From Stomorhina lunata (Eukaryota > Arthropoda > Insecta > Diptera > Rhiniidae), in contig OW121742.1 in the NCBI GenBank assembly GCA_933228675.1, positions 35,536,218 through 35,600,217 of the forward strand: 64,000 nt of DNA. Direction: 5' to 3'. The position numbers and the translations under genes are program-made. This document shows, in pieces, positions 1 to 11,500 of this stretch; positions within the stretch are counted from its first letter, which is position 1, and each line of letters opens with the position of its first letter. The notes under the pieces are model-generated. The model ran no database searches. It worked only from the letters and a program-made list of their open reading frames with translations, and had not been told where the DNA came from.

Positions 1-2510
1 ACATAGACTAAGACATAGACTAAGACATAGACTAAGACATAGACTAAGACATATACTAAGACATAGACTAAGACATAGACTAAGACATAGACTAAGACAT
101 AGACTAAGACATAGACTAAGACATAGAATAAGACATAGAGTAAGACATAGACTTAGACATAGACTAAGACATAGACTAAGACATAGACTAAGACATAGAC
201 TAAGACATAGACTAAGACATAGACTAAGACATAGACTAAGACATAGACTAAGACATAGACTAAGACATAGACTAAGACATAGACTAAGACATAGACTAAG
301 ACATAGACTAAGACATAGACTAAGACATAGACTAAGACATAGACTAAGACATAGACTAAGACATAGACTAAGACATAGACTAAGACATAGACTAAGACAT
401 AGACTAAGACATAGACTAAGACATAGACTAAGACATAGACCAAGACTAAGACATACTCTAAGTCATAGACTAAGACATAGACTAAGACATAGACTAAGAC
501 ATAGACTAAGACATAGACTAAGACATAGACTAAGACATAGACTAAGACATAGACTAAGACATAGACTAAGACATAGACTAAGACATAGACTAAGACATAG
601 ACTAAGACATAGACTAAGACATAGACTAAGACATAGACTAAGACATAGACTAAGACATAGACTAAGACATAGACTAAGACATAGACTAAGACATAGACTA
701 AGACATAGACTAAGACATAGACTAAGACATAGACTAAGACATAGACTAAGACATAGACTAAGACATAGACTAAGACATAGACTAAGACATAGACTAAGAC
801 ATAGACTAAGACATAGACTAAGACATAGACTAAGACATAGACTAAGACATAGACTAAGACATAGACTAAGACATAGACTAAGACATAGACTAAGACATAG
901 ACTAAGACATAGACTAAGACATAGACTAAGACATAGACTAAAACATAGACTAAGACTAAGACATAGACTAAGACATAGACTTAGACATAGACTAAGACAT
1001 AGACTAAGACATAGACTAAAACATAGACTAAGACATCAACTAAAACATAGACTAAGACATAGACTAAGACATAGACTAAGACATAGACTAAGACATAGAC
1101 TAAGACATAGACTAAGACATAGACTAAGACATAGACTAAGACATAGACTAAGACATAGACTAAGACATAGACTAAGACATAGACTAAGACATAGACTAAG
1201 ACATAGACTAAGACATAGACTAAGACATAGACTAAGACATAGACTAAGACATAGACTAAGACATAGACTAAGACATAGACTAAGACATAGACTAAGACAT
1301 AGACTGAGATATAGACTAAGACATAGACTAAGACATAGACTAAGACATAGACTAAGACATAGACTCAGACATAGACTAAGACATAGACTAAGACATAGAC
1401 TAAGACATAGACTAAGACATAGACTAAGACATAGACTAAGACATAGACTAAGACATAGACTAAGACATAGACTAAGACATAGACTAAGACATAGACTAAG
1501 ACATAGACTAAGACATAGACTAAGACATAGACTAAGACATAGACTAAGACATAGACTAAGACATAGACTAAGACATAGACTAAGACATAGACTAAGACAT
1601 AGACTAAGACATATACTAAGACATAGACTAAGACATAGACTAAGACATAGACTAAGACATAGACTAAGACATAGACTAAGACATAGAATAAGACATAGAG
1701 TAAGACATAGACTTAGACATAGACTAAGACATAGACTAAGACATAGACTAAGACATAGACTAAGACATAGACTAAGACATAGACTAAGACATAGACTAAG
1801 ACATAGACTAAGACATAGACTAAGACATAGACTAAGACATAGACTAAGACATAGACTAAGACATAGACTAAGACATAGACTAAGACATAGACTAAGACAT
1901 AGACTAAGACATAGACTAAGACATAGACTAAGACATAGACTAAGACATAGACTAAGACATAGACTAAGACATAGACTAAGACATAGACTAAGACATAGAC
2001 TAAGACATAGACTAAGACATAGACTAAGACATAGACTAAGACATAGACTAAGACATAGACTAAGACATAGACTAAGACATAGACTAAGACATAGACTAAG
2101 ACATAGACTAAGACATAGACTAAGACATAGACTAAGACATAGACTAAGACATAGACTAAGACATAGGCTAAGACATAGGCTAAGACATAGACTAAGACAT
2201 AGACTAAGACATAGACTAAGACATAGACTAAGACATAGACTATGACATAGACTAAGACATAGACTAAGACATAGACTAAGACATAGACTAAGACATAGAC
2301 ATAGACTAAGACATAGACTAAGACATAGACTAAGATATAGACTAAGACATAGACTAAGACATAGACTAAGACATAGACTAAGACATAGACTAAGACATAG
2401 ACTAAGACATAGACTAAGACATAGACTAAGACATAGACTAAGACGTAGACTAAGACATAGACTAAAATATATACTAAGATATAACTAAGAAATAGACTAA
2501 GACATAGACT
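1..2510. repeat. 12-bp satellite array A (ACTAAGACATAG)
   Basis: About 209 head-to-tail copies of a 12-bp unit, actaagacatag, running in from the left edge, so the true start is outside the window. Most copies are identical. Rare variants mark a higher-order structure: atatactaag at 51 recurs at 1611, and the gaataag/gagtaag/cttagac cluster at 121 recurs at 1681, both exactly 1560 bp (130 units) apart. Two of the three minus-strand frames have no stop, giving artefactual Leu-Cys-Leu-Ser or Tyr-Val-Leu-Val repeat ORFs that should not be annotated as proteins. Confidence 0.97.
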
Positions 2511-2511
2511 A

Positions 2512-2642
2512 ATGTGGAGTTTATCAAACTCAAGCGGCTGACGATTGAGTGAAATTTACATGTGATTTGTTATTGTAACAAAAACAAAATACATGTAAAT
2601 TTCACTCAATCGTCAGCCGCTTGAGTTATATAAACCCCACAT
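2512..2642. mobile_element. 131-bp hairpin MITE with TA target duplication
   Basis: A nearly perfect inverted repeat with arms of about 50 bp: it begins ATGTGGAGTTTAT and ends ATAAACCCCACAT, and both arms carry ACTCAAGCGGCTGACGATTG or its complement. The loop is about 30 bp. TA dinucleotides flank it at 2510-2511 and 2643-2644, as expected for Tc1/mariner-type non-autonomous elements. The superfamily is inferred from the TA duplication only. It sits exactly at the right edge of array A. There is no coding capacity. Confidence 0.8.
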
Positions 2643-2644
2643 TA

Positions 2645-3831
2645 ATGCTATAAGTTGTGTAAATTTGTTTTATTTTTAAAAACCATGAATTGTGCTTTGA
2701 TTATTTTTTTTATCAAATAAACTTTATTTATCTAACCCAATTCAATCTAAAAAAAGAAACTTCATAATTTTTTTTTTTTTTAATTTTTTCTATAGCCCAA
2801 AAACTTCCTTTGATTAAGCGGAAATTGATAAAATTCAACAAAAAATAATAACCAGCACATGTTTTTGAAATACATCAAATAACTTTAAATTTGCTACTTT
2901 AAAGAATTAAATGGCAAATGAAACAAATGAAATATCATTCGTACTAAGAAAATAAAATAAATCAATAATTTTGTATATGTTAGAAACGGAAAACAAAACT
3001 AAATCATTATTTGAATGTCAATTTAAATGTCAATTTTAAAGTTTTCCTACTTTTTAGCCCTGAAAATCATAACAAAAGTTTCGTGTTCTGTTTTCTTTTG
3101 GGTTCGATTTGATATTTTTCTTTTTTTTTGTATTCTAATGAAATTGTCATTCGAACATGAACAACAAATCGTTGTGGTTTTTTAAGAAATAAATTAAACT
3201 GTAGCACTTTGACATATAAATAATGTCTTAACTAAATATCTAAAAATGTGTTAAATTAAAGAATTTATTTGGTTTAAAATGAGTAAAAAAACAACATTTT
3301 GACGCCACACATAAATTTAAGTTCTTTGTTTTTTTTTTCATTTCAATTTAATTTTCCATTAAGCAACATTTAGTTGAGGAATTTGTTAACAAATGATTTT
3401 TTATTTACCCAAACATTAATCACGCTTTTATTTAGTTTATTTATAATGTTTGGCTATAAAAGAATTTTATGTTGAAAATATTTTCAAAAATGCGAGAAGT
3501 GTCTTATTAGTCTTGGAGTTTTTTGTGTCATTGATATGACAAAGACTTTTGTTTTCATTAATTTAACAATTAAGAGTTTCACTTTTCGGGACATATTATA
3601 AGAAGTTTCTTAGATAACCCTCGTATGTCTAATGAAAAATTCTAGAACAACTTCTATGTTCGATTAATTTTATTTAAATATCAAAATTTACATATGAATT
3701 GAATTCTTGCACGAGAAACTAAGAACCAATTGCATGTCATTAGATTCAAATATGGACAAAATTGGCTAAAGTTGTTCAGAATTCCACAAATTTTATAATA
3801 AAGTTTGTGTGAAAAGACAAATATGTCTTTT
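2645..3831. other. AT-rich non-coding spacer
   Basis: About 1.2 kb of A+T-rich sequence between the two 12-bp arrays. There is no convincing ORF, splice-site pair or RNA gene. A short hairpin, GAAAAGACA-AATA-TGTCTTTTC, lies at about 3810-3831, against the left edge of the next array, and its AAGACA arm shares sequence with the satellite unit. Confidence 0.6.
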
Positions 3832-5911
3832 CTAAGACATAGACTAAGACATAGACTAAGACATAGACTAAGACATAGACTAAGACATAGACTAAGACAT
3901 AGACTAAGACATAGACTAAGACATAAACTAAGATATAGACTAAGACATAGACTAAGACATAGACTAAGACATAGACTAAGACATAGACTAAGACATAGAC
4001 TAAGACATAGACCAAGACATAGACTAAGACATAGACTAAGACATAGACTAAGACATAGACTAAGACACAGGCTAAGACATAGGCTAAGACATAGACTAAG
4101 ACATAGACTAAGACATAGACTAAGACATAGACTAAGACATAGACTAAGACATAGACTAAGACATAGACTAAGACATAGACTAAGACACAGGCTAAGACAT
4201 AGACTAAGCCATAGACTAAGATATAGACTAAGACATAGACTAAGACATAGACTAAGACATAGACTAAGACATAGACTAAGACATAGACTAAGACATAGAC
4301 TAAGACATAGACTAAGACATAGACTAAGACATAGACTAAGACATAGACTAAGACATAGACTAAGACATAGACTAAGACATAGACTAAGACATAGACTAAG
4401 ACATAGACTAAGACATAGACTAAGACATAGACTAAGACATAGACTAAGACCTAGACTAAGACATAAACTAAGACATAGACTAAGACATAGACTTAGACAT
4501 AGACTAAGACATAGACTAAGACATAGACTAAGACATAGACTAAGACATAGACCAAGACATAGACCAAGACATAGACTAAGACATAGACTAAGCCATAGAC
4601 TGAGACATAGACTAAGACATAGACTAAGACATAGACTAAGACATAGACTAAGACACAGGCTAAGACATAGGCTAAGACATAGACTAAGACATAGACTAAG
4701 ACATAGACTAAGACATAGACTAAGACATAGACTAAGACATTGACTAAGACATAGACTAAGACATAGACTAAGACATAGACTAAGACATAGACTAAGACAT
4801 AAACTAAGATATAGACTAAGACATAGACTAAGACATAGACTAAGACATAGATTAAGACATAGACTAAGACATAGACTAAGACATAGACTAAGACATAGAC
4901 CAAGACATAGACTAAGACATAGACTAAGACATAGACTAAGACATAAACTAAGACATAGACTAAGACATAGACCAAGACACAGGCTAAGACATAGGCTAAG
5001 ACATAGACTAAGACATAGACTAAGACATAGACTAAGACATAGACTAAGACATAGACTAAGACATAGACTAAGACATAGACTAAGACATAGACTAAGACAT
5101 AGACTAAGACATAGACTAAGACATAGACTAAGACATAGACTAAGACATAGACTAAGACATAGACTAAGACACAGGCTAAGACATAGACTAAGCCATAGAC
5201 TAAGACATAGACTAAGATATAGACTAAGACATAGACTAAGACATAGACTAAGACATAGACTAAGACATAGACTAAGACATAGACTAAGACATAGACTAAG
5301 ACATAGACTAAGACATAGACTAAGACATAGACTAAGACATAGACTAAGACATAGACTAAGACATAGACTAAGACATAGACTAAGACCTAGACTAAGACAT
5401 AAACTAAGACATAGACTAAGACATAGACTTAGACATAGACTAAGACTAAGACATAGACTAAGACATAGACTAAGACATAGACTAAGACATAGACCAAGAC
5501 ATAGACTAAGACATAGACTAAGCCATAGACTAAGACATAGACTAAGACATAGACTAAGACATAGACTAAGACATAGACTAAGACACAGGCTAAGATATAG
5601 GCTAAGACATAGACTAAGACATAGACTAAGACATAGACTAAGACATAGACTAAGACATAGACTAAGACATAGACTAAGACATAGACTAAGACATAGACTA
5701 AGACATAGACTAAGACATAGATTAAGACATAGACTAAAACATAGACTAAGACATAGGCTAAGACAAAGGCTAAGACATAGACTAAGACATAGGCTAAGAC
5801 ATAGACTAAGACATAGGCTAAGACATAGGCTAAGAGATAGACTAAGACATAGACTAAGACATAGACTAAGACATAGACTAAGACATAGACTAAGACATAG
5901 ACTAAGAAATA
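3832..5911. repeat. 12-bp satellite array B (ACTAAGACATAG, more variant)
   Basis: About 173 copies of the same 12-bp unit as array A, with many more variants (acaggct, gccatag, accaag, ataaact). Variant clusters recur at a spacing of about 0.94-0.98 kb: cacaggctaagacatagactaagcc at 4186 and 5170, and cctagactaagacataaact at about 4450 and 5386. The array therefore grew by block duplication. An open frame of about 800 codons crosses it on the minus strand only because the 12-nt unit preserves frame and lacks a stop in that frame. It is not a plausible protein. Confidence 0.96.
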
Positions 5912-5988
5912 GGACGTCAAAGTATTCCATTTGGGATACAAACAAACAAACATACATTTTATGAGCACGTGTGTGTGCCTTAGCATAC

Positions 5989-6119
5989 TCTCTTTTGTTA
6001 TGGGACTTTTTAAATGGACCATACGGCAAATCAATGTATGGAAGTGCAACGTCTTTATACTTTACAGTTTTTGGTCCAACGCTTTCAAATAAATCGATTG
6101 TGACCATAAGTCCATCCAC
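5989..6119 (-). other. possible coding fragment beside the satellite (weak)
   Basis: The minus strand here reads ...VTIDLFESVGPKTVKYKDV... followed by a stretch through LPYGPFKKSHNK, which looks more like ordinary protein than the rest of the local open frames. An ATG is available at 6107. A splice-donor-like GTATGC begins at 5988. The preceding codon is a stop and there is no pyrimidine-rich acceptor upstream. I do not recognise the peptide. It may be a first exon, a pseudogene fragment or chance. Confidence 0.15.
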
Positions 6120-6122
6120 TTA

Positions 6123-6480
6123 GTGACCTACCCTCGTAATTTCATCACCAGTTCTCGTTTATTATTTAAATTACATAATTCGATTTCATCTGTCATATTT
6201 TTGCGATCAGTGATCACGCACTTTTCTTTACTTTACTTGCAAATTTTTACCAAACTCTTGATATTCATTTTATTTCCACATTCATTTGACTTTGGGCAAA
6301 ATTAAATATGACTAAATTAATCAATACAAATCGTTGTTAATGAAGCAGTGAAAGGAGCGAAAATCAAACTTATGAAAATAGGAAAATGTTATATAAAACT
6401 GGGAAGCAACAGCTGTAATAGATCGGGAATGGGAACTTTAGATTTTTATTAAAAAAAAACAAATTTTTATAGGAATCTAT
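6123..6480. other. non-coding stretch
   Basis: AT-rich sequence with no gene-like frame, RNA gene or repeat that I can support. Confidence 0.5.
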
Positions 6481-6975
6481 TAATTATGATATCAGGTACG
6501 ATGGACCATAAATTCTTATTTGAATAAAAGGATACTTAACATTTTCGATCAGAAAGTATGTTTTGAAATATTTAATAAAATTTAAAATTTGAAAATGTAA
6601 GGCCAAATGGACATTGGGTTCGAAGGACCAAGTATCGCATTTCGGTAGCTTAAACTCTTCTGATAATGTATTATGGATATTGGGTTCGTTGGACCATTCA
6701 TTCTAATTTCAATACAAAGGATATTTAATAGCTTTGATTAGAAAAACGTTAATCAAGTTTTAAAAAATTGTCCAATTTAATGATTTAAAACCAAATTGAC
6801 ATCAGGTTCGAAAGACCAAGTGTCGAGTTGATATGTTTCGGAAGTTTTTATTGAATAAAGGAAACGTGAAGTATATCTTAATACTTTATTTGAACATATT
6901 ATTTTGGACTACCTCTAGTTTCAACATTTCAGACTGATGTCATATTTTTATAAGGTTCGAAGGACCAAAAATCTA
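6480..6975. repeat. diverged repeats around GGTTCGAAGGACCA
   Basis: Five degenerate copies of a GGTTCGAAGGACCA-like motif lie near 6494, 6617, 6683, 6805 and 6955. The context of the first (ggaccataaattct...ggatacttaac...tcagaaag) is matched about 190 bp later (ggaccattcattct...ggatatttaat...tagaaaa), so this is an old, decayed tandem repeat. The motif is partly palindromic. I cannot assign a function. Confidence 0.55.
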
Positions 6976-8295
6976 ATTTAGACTTATTTTTCCATTTTTG
7001 ACAAAGTTTGACCATCTCTGCGTGCATCTAGTATTTACCATAAATATTTATTCATTTATTTATATTTCTCTTTTATTTATTTATAAAATATTTTGTAATT
7101 TCCTGTCTTTTCTTTTCTTATGCGAAAAAAGTCGCACATACACAAAACGATTTTTAATTGTCTGTCGACTTAATTTAAACATAAAAAGATATATTAGCAT
7201 TTTTCGATATAAAAATGTTTCCTTGTTACCATTTCTTTTCTCTAAGTCCGTCCGGCTGTCTGTCTGTCTATCAGTCATTAAGGCAATTGAACAACAATTT
7301 TCCAAATACTAGGACAAAAGGAAATCAAAACAAAGAAAACTCCACTTAAACGAATATTCAATTTCAATTACGAAATTCAAAATTTACCCCAAAATAAAAA
7401 GTGGGTGTGTAGAATTAAATATACGAAATTACTGGAAAAAATATTCGAAAATGATTTATGTAAATCAGCTAAATAAATTTTGTGTAACAACAAGAGATAA
7501 ATTTTGAATCAAAAAATCTGAAAAAAAAACATTTGCGGTAAAATGATTATTACTCAATAACTGAAAATTTGTGAGTTTTCTTAAAAGATTTTAAATTTGT
7601 TTTGTTTTTTTTTTTATGAAAAACTAATGAAGCTTCTGTGGTAGAAGAAAAATAAATATTATTCTTTTAATGGATTTGTTTGTAGAACGTGGAAACTACA
7701 AAGAATACATAGATAAAAAATTGTTCTGTTAGTTTAAGTGCCGGCAATAAATAATATTTCTATATATTTAGAAAATTTTCAAAACAACTCCTCCTTAATT
7801 TCAACAAAAGGCAGAGTTTGAAAGGAATCAAATCATTAATCGACAAAGTGGGTTTAAGTGGAGTTTTTTTAAATAGAACCCTCTGTATTGTAGGCAATAA
7901 ATTAACCTAGTACTTTTTCAGAAATACGTACTATATGTGAAGACTTTATTTTGTCCACATTCCAAAAAAATCGAGTTAATGATGGGGAAAGATTCTGCAA
8001 TTGTGGATCTTACTATGCAATAAAATATTAATTTTAAATTTACAAAACTTGCCAAAATATTGACAGTCAAACACTTTGTAGTTGACGATTTGATAAAAAA
8101 TTTTATTTTAAAAGTCCCATACATTTTTCAAGTTAAAAAAACAAATTTTTTTTAACAAAATAAAAATTTCAAATTTATTTTAAAATTTTGAAAGTGGATT
8201 GAGTCCAATACATTTTTAATTTCAAAAGGAAATGTTTCTTCAAACAAAATAATAATTAATTTTTTTTTTTTTTTTTGAAAGTGGGTTAAGCCTCA
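6976..8295. other. AT-rich non-coding stretch
   Basis: No supportable gene. It contains a short gtctgtctgtct microsatellite near 7255 and several poly-A/T runs. The open frames are short, lysine/phenylalanine-rich and typical of random A+T DNA. Confidence 0.55.
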
Positions 8296-8299
8296 CTTT

Positions 8300-10123
8300 T
8301 TATAAAAATTTTTTAAAAATTTACTTTTTATAGGAAATTTTTCAAAAATTTACTTTTTATAGGAAATTTTTCAAAAATTTACTTTTTATATGAAATTTTC
8401 AAAAATTTACTTTTTAAAAGAAATTTTTCAAAAATTGACTTTTTATAGGGAATTTTTCAAAAATTTACTTGTTATAAATAGGAAATTTTTCAAAAACTTA
8501 CTTTTTAAAGGAAATTTTCAAAAATTTACTTTTTAAAGGAAATTTTTGAAAAATTTACTTTTTAAAGGAAATTTTTCAAAAATTGACTTTTTATAGGAAA
8601 TTTTTCAAAAATTTACTTTTTATAGGAAATTTTTCAAAAATTTACTTTTTATAGGAAATTTTTCAAAAATTTACATTTTATAGGAAATTTTTCAAAAATT
8701 TACTTTTTATAGGAAATTTTTCAAAAATTTACCTTTTATAGGAAATTTTTCAAAAATTTACTTTTTATAGGAAATTTTTCAAAAATTTACTTTTTATAGG
8801 AAATTTTTAAAAATTTACTTTTTATAGGAAATTTTTCAAAAATTTACTTTTTATAGGAAATTTTTCAAAAATTTACTTTTTATAGGAAATTTTTCAAAAA
8901 TTTACTTTTTATAGGAAATTTTTCAAAAATTTACTTTTTATAGGAAATTTTTCAAAAATTTACTTTTTATAGGAAATTTTTCAAAAATTTACTTTTTATA
9001 GGAAATTTTTCAAAAATTTACTTTTTAAAGGAAATTTTTCAAAAATTTACTTTTTAAAGGAAATTTTTCAAAAACTTACTTTTTAAAGGAAATTTTTCAA
9101 AAATTTACTTTTTAAAGGAAATTTTTCAAAAATTTACTTTTTAAAGGAAATTTTTCAAAAATTTACTTTTTAAAGGAAATTTTTCAAAAATTTACTTTTG
9201 ATAGGAAATTTTTCAAAAATATACTTTTAATAGGAAATTTTTCAAAAATTTACTTTTGATAGGAAATTTTTCAAAAATTTACTTTTGATAGGAAATTTTT
9301 CAAAAATTTACTTTTGATAGGAAATTTTTCAAAAATTTACTTTTTTGGGAAATTTTTCAAAAATTTAGTTTTTATAGGAAATTTTTCAAAAATTTACTTT
9401 TTATAGGAAATTTTTCAAAAATTTACTTTTTATAGGAAATTTTTCAAAAATTTACTTTTTATAGGAAATTTTTCAAAAATTTACTTTTTATAGGAAATTT
9501 TTCAAAAATTTACTTTTTATAGGAAATTTTTCAAAAATTTACTTTTTATAGGAAATTTTTCAAAAATTTACTTTTTATAGGAAATTTTTCAAAAATTTAC
9601 TTTTTATAGGAAATTTTTCAAAAATTTACTTTTTATAGGAAATTTTTCAAAAATTTACTTTTTATAGGAAATTTTTCAAAAATTCCCTATAAATTTTTAT
9701 AGGAAATTTTTCAAAAATTTACCCCCAAATTTATAAACAAAAAATATTGCTATGACAAGCTTATAATTCAAATTTTCCATACAAAATTCAAACTATAAGA
9801 TTTTGATAATTTTATAATTTGTTTATAAATTAGGGGGTTACTTTTTATAGAAAATTTTTTAAAAATTTACTTTTTATAGAAAATTTTTCAAAAATTTACT
9901 TTTGATAGGAAATTTTTCAAAAATTGACTTTTTTATATGAAATTTTTCAAAAATTTACTTTTTATAGGAAATTTTTCAACAATTTACTTTTTATAGGAAA
10001 TTTTTCAAAAATTTAGTTTTTATAGGAAATTTTTCAAAAATTTAGTTTTTATAGGAAATTTTTTAAAAATTTATTTTTTATAGGAAATTTTTCAAAAATT
10101 TACTTTTTATAGGAAATTTTTCA
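8300..10123. repeat. 29-bp satellite (ACTTTTTATAGGAAATTTTTC core)
   Basis: About 60 tandem copies of a 29-bp unit, roughly ACTTTTTATAGGAAATTTTT followed by CAAAAATTT. There are local variant blocks (tttaaag at 9020-9180, tttgatagg at 9190-9330), which are signs of recent block amplification. A small MITE interrupts it at 9722-9837. The monomer core is self-complementary (AAATTTTTCAAAAATTT). Similar arrays recur at 50540, 57780, 60840 and 62430. Confidence 0.95.
9722..9837. mobile_element. 116-bp MITE with 3-bp TTA duplication
   Basis: The inverted ends are CCCCCAAATTTATAAACAAA and its near complement, TTTGTTTATAAATTAGGGGG. TTA lies on both sides (9719-9721, 9838-9840). Removing the element and one TTA restores the surrounding satellite unit exactly (aaaaat-TTA-ctttttatag), which fixes the boundaries. 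A 3-bp TTA/TWA duplication is typical of PIF/Harbinger elements; the assignment rests on that and is tentative. Confidence 0.8.
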
Positions 10124-10390
10124 TTTGTTTTTTTAATAAAACTGATTTCACTTCAATGACTTCACTCCTTTTGATTTCTGCCTTCGACAACATGTATTTT
10201 CCGTTTTTTTCAACAATTTTTATATGCATTTACGCCGGCGCAATATAAAAAAAAACCGAAATGTTTTATCTTGATATTATTATCTTCATGCGCCATATAA
10301 TGAAGAGAATAAAAGAAATGCATGAATAAATGACTGAACGAATGAATAAATGACTGAATGAGTGAATAAGTAAATTAATGAATATGTGAG
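10124..10390. repeat. spacer with degenerate TGAATGAATAAATGAC microsatellite
   Basis: Non-coding sequence, followed at about 10310-10390 by an imperfect tetranucleotide-type repeat (gaataaatgactgaacgaat and variants). No gene is visible. Confidence 0.6.
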
Positions 10391-11500
10391 TCAGTCAGAA
10401 ACATTTGAACGAAGAAGCCAAATCAATTCAGCACAAAAAGTGTTGGAAAAGTGTGTGATCATGGCATTAATACCCGATGACTCTGGTGGTTGGTTGGTTG
10501 TTTGGTTAAGTTTGGTTGGTACATAGTTCGAAAATGGTGTTTGATGGTGGTGTTTAGACAGCAGCAGTTTGGAGTTGTTGTGCTGTTGTGGAAAAAGGCA
10601 TGTGGTCATAGTTTAGTTTGTTTGGGTGATTTAATGAAATTTGCTGATAGCAAAGGAAAAACGTATAGTTTACAAAAGTGGAATTCAAAAAGAGATTTGG
10701 GTTTACCTGAAATATCCCAAATTGTATTAAAAACCACATCTTTTTCGCCACTCCCTGTCCTGTGCCTAATCTCTAAGCATGTTTGTGCTCTATATTAGTT
10801 TTACGATTTTATTTGCCCATTTAGCTTTGGTCTTAGAAAAATATTGCGTGCATTTTAGTGCAAATAAATATACATAACGTCGGTCTGCCAGGTCTAGTCT
10901 TTATTATAAATAAAACACTACAAACAAGAGTATTTTTCTTTGTTGTCGTTTTAATTTGTTTAAAGTAAAAGTATTTATTTAATTCGTAACGAACTAATTG
11001 TGACAAGTTTAAACATTTCTATTATAATTCAAATGCTTTGAATATTGAATAAATGACTAACGATAGATGTAATAAATTAAATTAAGAGAAAATATGTCAA
11101 CAACTCAATGTAAATTAACCCCTTAATGGCTTAAACATGAAAAATGGAAACATTTGTTTGTGCCAGACACCTGCTGGAAAATTAATTAACATAATGAAAA
11201 ATTTAGTTAAACAAATAATAGAATTAATTACATAATTTTGAGTATATTATGGAGAATTTTAAATTTCTATGAACTAATCTAACCTTGACCTCTAGCCTAA
11301 GACCGGGCAGTGAAATAAATTGGATAACAGCTGTCAAAATTTTGATTATTTCTGAAAAAAGCCGGAGTGTGGTGTTTTGTCTTTAATATAGAAAGATTTT
11401 TTAGCAACTTTCTTTCTAAAAACAGCTTATCTTTTTAGTGTAACATGTTACTGTCGAACATGTTCAGTTTGGTCTATAACGACTGAGAGCAAATACGGCT
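10391..11500. other. unique non-coding sequence, slightly higher GC
   Basis: Single-copy sequence with TTGG-rich stretches near 10490 and a few short open frames on both strands, none with a recognisable domain or a convincing splice context. It could hold UTR or regulatory DNA, but I see no specific signal. Confidence 0.4.

Noticed and set aside
3681..6119. 812-codon open frame and other long frames across the 12-bp arrays
   Set aside because: They are a consequence of a 12-nt unit without a stop in some frames; frames on both strands are open, and composition is pure repeat.
10391..10798. Overlapping frames on both strands in GC-richer sequence
   Set aside because: No recognisable domain, and both strands are open to similar extents, so neither is supported as coding.
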